The notes below the pieces were generated by a model. That model made no database searches. It was not told where the DNA came from and was given only the letters and a program-made list of their open reading frames with translations. A stretch of DNA of 5,033 nt. It comes from Acidobacteriaceae bacterium (GTDB lineage Bacteria > Acidobacteriota > Terriglobia > Terriglobales > Acidobacteriaceae). The stretch spans positions 1 to 5,033 of the forward strand of contig JAOAPJ010000444.1 in assembly GCA_025462805.1 (NCBI GenBank), in the 5' to 3' direction. This document shows, one piece after another, positions 1 through 5,033 of this stretch. A program made the translations under genes and the position numbers. Each line of letters opens with the position of its first letter. Within the stretch, counting starts at the first letter, position 1.

Positions 1-767
1 CCGACGATGGTTCGCGGCAGTGTGCGTCCGGGATCGCGCACCTCGCCCGCCAGGTAGGTGATGTTGTAGTAGCCCCAGTAGTCGTAGGTGGCGATCAACA
101 TCGCTGCGCCGAGGCCGGTAAAGAAATGGCGGCTCAGGTGGAACGCGCCCGGTGGTATGGACAGCGCCTGGTGCACATCGAAGTGCGAGAACCCGGCCAC
201 AATCGTGATGCCCAGCGTCAGGATCACGCCCCCCCACAGCACCCAGGCCATGCGCTGCACTGCCCGCAGAGGCCGATAGAGCAGCGTCACCACCAGCACC
301 ACCACTCCGACGGCCAGCAGACTGGTCCGTTGCAGATGCTGCAGCGGACCCGCACTCGTGACCCCATGGGCGAGCCAGGGCGCCAGATAGCTCGCGTATT
401 GTGACAGTCCAATCGCGCCACTGGCCATCACCAGCGGTGCGCTCAGCGTGAACTGCCACACATAGAGGAATGAGACCAGCCGCCCCGCGCGGCCGCGCCC
501 GTAGATCTCCCGCAGGTAGGCATAGGACCCGCCCGCCTCCGGCAGAGCCGCGGCCAACTCCGCCCACACCAACCCATCACAAAGCGCCAGCGCCGCGCCC
601 AGCACCCAGCCGAGCATCGCCTGAGGGCCACCCATGGCCGCGATCACCAACGGCAAGGTGATGAACGGGCCGACTCCCACCATCTCCAGCATGTTCAGCG
701 CAAGCGCGCTGCCCTGCCCCAGTTCGCGCGGCAGGTGCAACGGCGATGTGGTCTCGTCGGTCGGCAT
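1..767 (-). CDS. APC-superfamily amino acid permease, N-terminal half (3' end outside window)
   Basis: This is an inner-membrane secondary transporter of the APC (amino acid-polyamine-organocation) superfamily; the substrate cannot be told from sequence. Reading the minus strand from ATG at 767 gives 255 residues with no stop before the window edge, about half of a typical 430-500 residue member. Seen directly: a first hydrophobic helix (about 21-45) broken by GVGPFI (31-36), matching the unwound substrate-binding TM1 of the family; LPEAGGSYAYL (75-85) after TM2, a characteristic APC motif; hydrophobic segments near 97-125, 147-164 and 173-192; then a TM6 region ending in YDYWGYYN (228-235) and EVRDPGRTLPRTI (242-254), the usual APC loop after TM6. 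ATG 767 is the only usable start, because an in-frame TGA lies about 13 codons upstream with no other ATG, GTG or TTG between. No strong Shine-Dalgarno is visible. It is divergent from the deacetylase gene at 898. Family assignment is firm; substrate is unknown. Confidence 0.92.
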   Translation of the reverse strand, partial: MPTDETTSPLHLPRELGQGSALALNMLEMVGVGPFITLPLVIAAMGGPQAMLGWVLGAALALCDGLVWAELAAALPEAGGSYAYLREIYGRGRAGRLVSFLYVWQFTLSAPLVMASGAIGLSQYASYLAPWLAHGVTSAGPLQHLQRTSLLAVGVVVLVVTLLYRPLRAVQRMAWVLWGGVILTLGITIVAGFSHFDVHQALSIPPGAFHLSRHFFTGLGAAMLIATYDYWGYYNITYLAGEVRDPGRTLPRTIV

Positions 768-812
768 GCTGTAGGCGGTCGGGCATCCGCAGCAGCCGTA
801 GCCCGCTCACGC

Positions 813-818
813 AGTGTA
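813..818 (-). promoter_or_regulatory. Candidate -10 element for the permease gene
   Basis: On the minus strand this reads TACACT, the same hexamer found in front of the deacetylase gene. It would start transcription near 806 and leave a leader of roughly 40 bases before the permease ATG at 767. No convincing -35 hexamer is visible at 16-18 bases upstream. Only the hexamer and its position support it. Confidence 0.22.
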
Positions 819-836
819 GACGCTGCCACTCGTTCT

Positions 837-852
837 GCACGGGATGCCGTGC
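837..852. promoter_or_regulatory. Perfect 6+6 inverted repeat, candidate operator
   Basis: GCACGG, a 4-base GATG spacer and CCGTGC form a perfect inverted repeat centred at 844.5. It lies between the two outward-facing TACACT hexamers. If those are true -10 elements, the repeat is centred at about -38 for the permease and about -50 for the deacetylase, positions where a dimeric regulator could act on both. Short GC-rich palindromes also arise by chance in such DNA, so the functional call is tentative. Confidence 0.3.
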
Positions 853-881
853 TCGTGCTTTCGGGCTTGCCGGGCGAACGA

Positions 882-887
882 TACACT
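882..887 (+). promoter_or_regulatory. Candidate -10 element for the PIG-L deacetylase gene
   Basis: TACACT matches the sigma-70 consensus TATAAT at 4 of 6 positions. It ends 10 bases before the ATG at 898, so transcription would start at about 894-896 and leave almost no 5' leader. A poor -35-like TTTCGG lies 17 bases upstream (859-864). This is weak, by-eye evidence. Confidence 0.3.
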
Positions 888-897
888 CAGATCTCAA

Positions 898-3738
898 ATG
901 CACAGACGGCCCGCTCACCACTCCTCAGCCTTCCTGATGGCTCTGCTGACAGCCACGCTGTGCGCCCAAACCCCAACGACTTACACGCCGCCGGGCAATC
1001 CTCTGCCCGCCTCCGCTCCGCGCATCGAAGCGTTTCCGTTGCCGGAGAACCGTGGCGCCGCCGCGCTCTACGAAAGCCTTAAGCGGCTGGACACCACCGC
1101 CAGTCTCATGATGATCGTCGCCCACCCGGATGACGAGGACGGCGGCATGTTGACTTATGAGAGCCGCGGCCTCGGCGTGCGCACCGCGCTGTTCACACTC
1201 ACCCGCGGCGAAGGCGGACAGAACGCGATGTCTGCCGCCGACTACGATGCGCTCGGCCTCATCCGCACCAATGAACTCCTGCGCGCCGGCGAATACTACG
1301 GGCTCTCCCAGCAATACTGGGGCACGGTCGCCGACTACGGCTTCTCGAAGACGATCGACGAGGCACTCCAGCAGTGGGGGCATGACCGCGTCCTCTACGA
1401 CGCCGTCCGCGCCGTCCGCATGTACCGTCCCATGGTGGTCTGCTCTGTCTTCGTCGGGGGCGTCACAGACGGCCACGGGCACCACCAGGTCTCCGGCATG
1501 CTTGCCCAGGAGGTCTTCAATGCCGCCGGCGATCCCAAGGTCTTCCCCGATCAGATCGCTGCCGGCCTCGAGCCCTGGAAGCCGCTGAAGGTCTATGCGC
1601 GCGTGCCCGGCTTCTCCCTCTCCGCGAAGGGCATGTTCGACTATGCGACCGGCCGATACGCGCCCGTTCGCTTTCACGACTACGTCAACAACACGGACAT
1701 CGATCACGTTCCCTCGACCGACGTGACTCTCGAAGAGGGCCAGCGTGACCCACTGCTGGGCCAGACCTACCTGCAGATCGCGCGGCGCGGGCTGGGCGAA
1801 CAGCGCTCGCAGCATGAAGGGCCCAATGTGCCGCTGCCTGCCGCTGCCTCCGTTGCCTACCACCGCTACGGCTCGCGCGTGCCCGTCGAGCCCACCGAAC
1901 ATAGCTTCTTTGACGGCATCGACACCACGCTCCCCGGACTCGCCAGCCTGACCGGACCGCAGGGCGCCTTTCTGCAACAGCCTCTGACACGTATTCACGA
2001 GACCGTCGCGCAGGCCATCCTGAGCTACGCGCCGGACCACCCGGAAAAGACCGCGCCGCTACTCGCCGAGATCTATCGCCGCACAGCTAAGCTGCTGGAC
2101 GAGGTGAAAACCAGCAGCCTCGATCCCGAACGGAAGGCGTCGATCACCCGCGAGCTCGAGATCAAGCTCGAGCAGGTGAATGACGCGCTCGCCCAGGCGC
2201 TTGGCCTCCAGATGACCGCGCTGGTCGCACCGGGCGGCGGCCCCAGCAGGCTCGACGTCTACTCGGGCTCTCGCAGCGCTTTGCCCACCACACCGCAGGA
2301 GACCTCCGCGCAGGTGACTCCCGGCGCCGATCTCCGCGTCCGCGTCCACATCGCTCGACCCCACGGGGTCGCCGTCCGCTCCGTCGCCCTGACCACTCCA
2401 GCGAACGAGCACTGGACTGTCCAGCGCGAAGGCGCTCCGGGTCTGGACGATCAGAACAGCACCAGCGGGGACGCGATCTTCCGCGTCACCGTAGACCAGA
2501 ACGCCGCACCCACCGCGCCCTACTTTTCGCGACCCTCACCCGAGCAGCCGTACTACGACATCAGCGAACCCGAGTACCGGAATCTCTCCTTCGCACCCTA
2601 TCCTGTCACCGGCATCGTTACCTTTGACTATGACGGCATCCTCGTCCGCCTGGCGCAAGCCGTCCAGACGATGCACGAGGAGCTCGGCCTCGGAGCCGTC
2701 TACGCTCCCCTCGTTGTCACGCCAGACCTCTCCATTTCGCTTGGACAACCCTGGATTGTGGTCCCGATCCCGGATCAGGGCAGTGCCAAGAACGAGGTCA
2801 CGGTTGCGGCACGCGTCCACGCCACCCGTGATTCTGCGGGCAATGTGCGGCTGCAGCTTCCTGAGGGATGGCAGGCGACGCCGGCGGTCGCGGAATTCCA
2901 TCTCCATGCGGGCGAGGACACCAGCCTCCCTTTCCAGGTGCACGCGCCAGCCCTCGCCGCCACCAGCTATCCCATTACCGCCGTTGCGGAGAGCGGCAAT
3001 CATCGCTTCTCTGTCGGATATGAGACCGCCGGCTACCCAGGGCTGATCCCCTATAACCTCTATCGCCCGGCCGCCACCAATGTGCGCGGCGTGGACGTCA
3101 AGGTGGCCGATCGCCGCGTTGGCTACGTCATGGGCACCGGCGACACGCTGCCCAGCGCCATAGCGCAGCTCGGCCTGCAGCCCGACCTTCTCTCCCCCGC
3201 TGACCTGCTCAGCGGTGACCTCTCGCGCTACCAGACCATCGTGCTGGGTATTCGCGCCTACGCCGCACGGCCGGAGCTGCCCCTGGCCAATGGCCGGCTG
3301 CTCGCCTGGGTCCACGCGGGCGGCACTCTGGTGGTCACCTACCAGGGTCCGGAGTTCGATCACAGCTACGCGCCATACCCCGTGCACCTGAACCAGAACG
3401 GCATCCCCGAGCGGGTTGTGGATGAGCACTCCCCGGTACAACTGCTCGATCCGAAGGATCCCCTGCTCACCACCCCGAACCGCATCACAGAAGCGGACTT
3501 CGCCGACTGGGCGGAGGAGCGCGGCCACTCCTTCCTCAGCTCATGGGCGCCGGAGTACGCTGCACCCATAGAGACGCATGATCCCGGCCAGGACCCCCAG
3601 CGCGGCGGTCTGGTGCACGCCCGCTACGGCCAGGGAGAGTACATCTATGTCGCCTTTGCCCTTCACCGGCAAACCCCGGCAGGAGTCCCGGGAGCCTACC
3701 GTATTCTGGCTAACCTGCTCAGCGCGGGCGCTCGCTGA
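898..3738 (+). CDS. Secreted multidomain PIG-L (LmbE-like) family deacetylase
   Basis: Predicted zinc-dependent N-deacetylase of the PIG-L/LmbE family (relatives include MshB and GlcNAc-PI deacetylase), which remove acetyl groups from N-acetylated sugars; the substrate here is unknown. The product is 946 residues from ATG 898. A signal peptide is clear: basic start, hydrophobic 11-21, probable cleavage at LCA-Q (after 23), so it acts outside the cytoplasm. The catalytic domain (about 50-300) carries AHPDDED (75-81), TRGEGGQN (102-109) and DGHGHHQ (191-197). By analogy with MshB, H76, D79 and H196 would bind zinc, D78 is the base and H193 the second catalytic residue. Two beta-rich segments follow (about 470-600 and 605-716, the latter NEW3-like, with LPEGWQATP at 655-663). 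A Rossmann-like GATase1/ThuA-type domain (about 738-946) contains YQTIVLGIRAYAA and LLAWVHAGGTLVVTY. The only cysteines are C22 and C182. At 946 residues it is far longer than the 230-300 residues of single-domain members. ATG 844 is in frame but would bury the signal peptide. Enzyme family is firm; C-terminal domain names are moderate. Confidence 0.93.
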   Translation: MHRRPAHHSSAFLMALLTATLCAQTPTTYTPPGNPLPASAPRIEAFPLPENRGAAALYESLKRLDTTASLMMIVAHPDDEDGGMLTYESRGLGVRTALFTLTRGEGGQNAMSAADYDALGLIRTNELLRAGEYYGLSQQYWGTVADYGFSKTIDEALQQWGHDRVLYDAVRAVRMYRPMVVCSVFVGGVTDGHGHHQVSGMLAQEVFNAAGDPKVFPDQIAAGLEPWKPLKVYARVPGFSLSAKGMFDYATGRYAPVRFHDYVNNTDIDHVPSTDVTLEEGQRDPLLGQTYLQIARRGLGEQRSQHEGPNVPLPAAASVAYHRYGSRVPVEPTEHSFFDGIDTTLPGLASLTGPQGAFLQQPLTRIHETVAQAILSYAPDHPEKTAPLLAEIYRRTAKLLDEVKTSSLDPERKASITRELEIKLEQVNDALAQALGLQMTALVAPGGGPSRLDVYSGSRSALPTTPQETSAQVTPGADLRVRVHIARPHGVAVRSVALTTPANEHWTVQREGAPGLDDQNSTSGDAIFRVTVDQNAAPTAPYFSRPSPEQPYYDISEPEYRNLSFAPYPVTGIVTFDYDGILVRLAQAVQTMHEELGLGAVYAPLVVTPDLSISLGQPWIVVPIPDQGSAKNEVTVAARVHATRDSAGNVRLQLPEGWQATPAVAEFHLHAGEDTSLPFQVHAPALAATSYPITAVAESGNHRFSVGYETAGYPGLIPYNLYRPAATNVRGVDVKVADRRVGYVMGTGDTLPSAIAQLGLQPDLLSPADLLSGDLSRYQTIVLGIRAYAARPELPLANGRLLAWVHAGGTLVVTYQGPEFDHSYAPYPVHLNQNGIPERVVDEHSPVQLLDPKDPLLTTPNRITEADFADWAEERGHSFLSSWAPEYAAPIETHDPGQDPQRGGLVHARYGQGEYIYVAFALHRQTPAGVPGAYRILANLLSAGAR

Positions 3739-3783
3739 CAGTCACCCGCACGGGGCAAACAGATACAGCAACAGCGACCTGTA

Positions 3784-3801
3784 CTCACGCGCAGACGTGA
3801 G
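3784..3801 (+). terminator. Short hairpin, possible weak terminator of the PIG-L gene
   Basis: CTCACG and CGTGAG form a perfect 6-bp stem around the 6-base loop CGCAGA, 45 bases after the TGA. No clean T-run follows; the next bases are CCCTCATCACCTTTCATT, only partly T-rich. It is therefore a poor intrinsic terminator and could instead be a protein-binding palindrome or an mRNA 3'-end hairpin. Confidence 0.3.
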
Positions 3802-3857
3802 CCCTCATCACCTTTCATTGCTGAGTATTTATTTCCGATTCTTCAAACATTCACACA

Positions 3858-3870
3858 AGCCTGTCAGGCT
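3858..3870. promoter_or_regulatory. 13-bp perfect palindrome, candidate operator for the porin-like gene
   Basis: AGCCTG-T-CAGGCT is perfectly symmetrical around T3864. A one-base loop cannot fold well as RNA, so a DNA-binding site is the more natural reading. If CATAAA at 3894-3899 is the -10 element, the palindrome is centred near -42, the usual place for an activator that touches RNA polymerase. It does not match the CRP/FNR half-sites. The role is inferred. Confidence 0.3.
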
Positions 3871-3893
3871 GGTTCAGTCTCCATGTGTGTGTT

Positions 3894-3899
3894 CATAAA
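3894..3899 (+). promoter_or_regulatory. Candidate -10 element for the porin-like gene
   Basis: CATAAA matches TATAAT at 4 of 6 positions and would give a leader of about 50 bases before ATG 3958. The sequence 17 bases upstream (GGTTCA) is a poor -35 box, which would fit an activator-dependent promoter but equally fits a chance match. The AT-rich patch at 3817-3850 is an alternative promoter location. Confidence 0.2.
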
Positions 3900-3943
3900 G
3901 GCTTTGAATGCTTCGCTGTGCAGCCGCGTTGGGGACAACTTTC

Positions 3944-3953
3944 GGGAGAGAGG
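3944..3953 (+). promoter_or_regulatory. Ribosome binding site of the porin-like gene
   Basis: GGGAGAGAGG is a purine-rich block 4 bases before ATG 3958, containing GGAG (3945-3948) and GAGG (3950-3953), both complementary to the 16S rRNA 3' end. It fixes the start of the porin-like gene, and contrasts with the deacetylase and permease starts, which lack a clear site. Confidence 0.65.
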
Positions 3954-3957
3954 CAGA

Positions 3958-5033
3958 ATGAAAAATCATATAAAGGCGATGGCGACGTGCATCCTTGTAA
4001 CCGCCATGGCGACCGCTCACGCGCAGACTGCGACAAGCAGCGGCAGTGCTGGGACGAAAAAGACCGTCCGTCACCGGACGACAAAGAAGCCCGCGCGGCC
4101 CTCAGTCGAGTTGCAGATTCAGCAACTGCGTGCAGACATGGAAACGCAGATCAATCAGCTCAAGCAGCAGCTGAATGATAGTCAGGCGCAGCTGCTGGCG
4201 GCTCAGCAGCAGGCCGCCGCCGCCAATGCTGCCGCAGGGCAGGCACAGCAAGCCGCCCAGCAGCAACAGCAGCAGACTACTGAGAACGCAGCTGCGGTCT
4301 CGAGCCTCCAGGGCGCGGTCGGCGACCTGAAGACCAACAGCACCTCACTGGCCTCCTCCATTCAGGAGACCCAGACCAACATTCTCAAGAAGGTCGATAG
4401 CCCGGACGCCATCCACTTCAAGGGCGCCACGCTCTCACCGACCGGGTCCTTCCTGGCGGCGGAAACTGTGTGGCGCGCCCGGGGCATCGGATCTGATATC
4501 AACACGCCCTTCTCGGCAACGCCGCTCAATCACTCCGAGGCAGGTCAGCTCAGTGAGTTCTTCGGCTCCGGCCGCCAATCGCGTGTCGCTCTGTTGGCAG
4601 AGGGCAAGGTCGATTGGGCTACGCTGCGCGGCTACTACGAGGCAGATTGGTTGAGCGCCGGCGTTACCTCGAACAACAACCAGAGCAACAGCTACACCAT
4701 GCGCCAGCGCCAACTGTGGGCCCAGGCGGCTCTCAACAACGGCGTGACGTTCACCGGCGGCCAGCAGTGGAGCCTGGTGACCGAAACCAGGAAGGGCATG
4801 GACAACCGGACCGAAGCGCTGCCCCAGACCATCGACGCGCAGTATAGCGTCGGCTTCAACTGGGAGCGCCAGTACGGATTCCGCGTCACCAAGAACTTCC
4901 ACGACAAGTTCTGGATCGGCGCCTCCGCGGAGAACCCTGAGACCCTGAACATTGCCGGCCACGGACTGCCGAATAACTTCATCATCGGTCAGGCGGGCAC
5001 AAGCGGCGGTCTCTACAACGCCTTCAACGCCAA
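3958..5033 (+). CDS. Porin-like outer-membrane protein with N-terminal coiled coil (3' end outside window)
   Basis: Probable outer-membrane beta-barrel channel, resembling DcaP-type/phosphate-selective-like porins; the transported solute is unknown. The frame gives 358 residues with no stop before the window edge. Residues 1-22 form a signal peptide (MKNHIK, hydrophobic core, cleavage at AHA-Q). Next is a strongly basic segment (33-48, with KK, RHR and KK), then a long heptad-like Gln/Ala-rich helix (about 49-145), with QIQQLRADMETQINQLKQQL at 53-72 and six Gln at 101-106, which should be a trimeric coiled coil in the periplasm. After DAIHFKGATLSPTG (150-163) the chain becomes rich in alternating polar and aromatic strands, such as VDWATLRGYYEADWLSA (218-234), RQLWAQAAL (251-259) and FRVTKNFHDKFWIGASA (308-324), as expected of barrel strands. 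RQSRVALLAEGKV (206-218) resembles the DcaP-type conserved start of the barrel. A good ribosome binding site supports the start. The exact porin family is uncertain. Confidence 0.82.
   Translation, partial: MKNHIKAMATCILVTAMATAHAQTATSSGSAGTKKTVRHRTTKKPARPSVELQIQQLRADMETQINQLKQQLNDSQAQLLAAQQQAAAANAAAGQAQQAAQQQQQQTTENAAAVSSLQGAVGDLKTNSTSLASSIQETQTNILKKVDSPDAIHFKGATLSPTGSFLAAETVWRARGIGSDINTPFSATPLNHSEAGQLSEFFGSGRQSRVALLAEGKVDWATLRGYYEADWLSAGVTSNNNQSNSYTMRQRQLWAQAALNNGVTFTGGQQWSLVTETRKGMDNRTEALPQTIDAQYSVGFNWERQYGFRVTKNFHDKFWIGASAENPETLNIAGHGLPNNFIIGQAGTSGGLYNAFNA
4258..4275 (+). repeat. Short CAG/CAA triplet run encoding polyglutamine
   Basis: Six consecutive Gln codons (five CAG, one CAA) encode residues 101-106 of the porin-like protein, inside its predicted coiled coil. 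The surrounding DNA is also rich in CAG and GCC codons. Such runs can vary in length by replication slippage in whole codons, which would lengthen or shorten the helix without breaking the frame. Confidence 0.6.

Larger units (their letters stand above)
768..897. promoter_or_regulatory. Divergent intergenic control region between permease and PIG-L genes
   Basis: These 130 bases separate two outward-facing genes, so the promoters of both should lie here. Seen directly: a TACACT hexamer on each strand pointing outward (882-887 plus, 813-818 minus) and a perfect inverted repeat at 837-852 between them. No good -35 match to TTGACA was found for either gene. Joint regulation of the two genes is an inference from geometry only. 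Confidence 0.55.
3739..3957. other. Intergenic region between the PIG-L and porin-like genes
   Basis: These 219 bases hold no credible gene. They contain a short hairpin soon after the deacetylase stop, an AT-rich patch at about 3817-3850 that contrasts with the GC-rich surroundings, a 13-bp palindrome, a (TG)4 run at 3884-3891, a CATAAA -10-like hexamer and a ribosome binding site before the porin-like gene. The size and composition suggest that the porin-like gene has its own promoter. Confidence 0.6.

Noticed and set aside
126..404. Plus-strand open frames over the first 700 bases
   Set aside because: They overlap the permease, whose minus-strand frame shows membrane helices and APC motifs. 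The plus-strand products are His/Arg/Gln-rich and motif-free.
844..897. Upstream in-frame ATG for the deacetylase, adding 18 residues
   Set aside because: The added residues are Cys/Arg-rich and would place the signal peptide internally. The ATG also lies inside the candidate operator palindrome.
949..969. Possible lipoprotein signal around the deacetylase Cys22
   Set aside because: The residues before the Cys are Ala-Thr-Leu, so the Gly/Ala/Ser required just before a lipobox cysteine is missing. Ordinary cleavage at LCA-Q fits better.
1831..1850. Near-perfect tandem copy of a 10-base unit (CCGCTGCCTG)
   Set aside because: There are only two copies, inside a coding Pro/Ala stretch, and the unit length is not a multiple of three. 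This is chance in GC-rich sequence.
925..2040. Long minus-strand open frame of 371 codons
   Set aside because: It lies wholly inside the deacetylase gene in exact codon register on the opposite strand, the usual shadow frame in GC-rich genes. Its translation shows no recognisable motif.
2536..3528. Minus-strand open frame of 330 codons
   Set aside because: It is another exact-register antisense shadow of the deacetylase gene, with low-complexity Gly/Ala/Val/Arg composition and no domain signature.
4435..4962. Minus-strand open frame of 175 codons
   Set aside because: It is an antisense shadow of the porin-like gene, whose signal peptide, coiled coil and ribosome binding site make the plus-strand reading far stronger.

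Overview
This GC-rich window carries three protein-coding genes and two intergenic regions. Two of the genes are cut by the window edges. The best taxonomic guess, from gene types rather than any marker gene, is an Acidobacteriota-like soil bacterium, for example a Terriglobia relative. The reasons are a very large secreted PIG-L/LmbE deacetylase with extra C-terminal domains, signal peptides ending in an alanine followed by Gln, and an outer-membrane porin-like protein with a basic segment and a Gln/Ala-rich coiled coil. A Gram-negative envelope is implied by the porin and the exported enzyme.

Layout. Positions 1-767 (minus strand) hold the N-terminal half of an APC-superfamily amino acid permease whose C-terminus lies outside the window. 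Positions 768-897 are a 130-bp divergent control region with two outward-facing TACACT hexamers and a perfect 6+6 inverted repeat between them. Positions 898-3738 (plus strand) encode a 946-residue secreted PIG-L family deacetylase with beta-sandwich modules and a C-terminal GATase1/ThuA-like domain that has no cysteine. Positions 3739-3957 are a 219-bp intergenic region with a small hairpin, a 13-bp palindrome, an AT-rich patch and a purine-rich ribosome binding site. Positions 3958-5033 (plus strand) encode a porin-like outer-membrane protein that is open at the right edge.

Working together. The exported deacetylase could release acetyl groups from N-acetylated sugars or related amides outside the cytoplasm. 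The outer-membrane barrel and inner-membrane permease could move small molecules across the two membranes. That linkage rests only on gene proximity. The permease is divergent from the deacetylase and the porin is separated from it by 219 bp with its own regulatory-looking sequence, so no operon is demonstrated. I found no RNA gene, mobile element, CRISPR array or clearly undescribed system. The most notable points are the domain architecture and active-site variation of the deacetylase and the possibly leaderless divergent promoter region.
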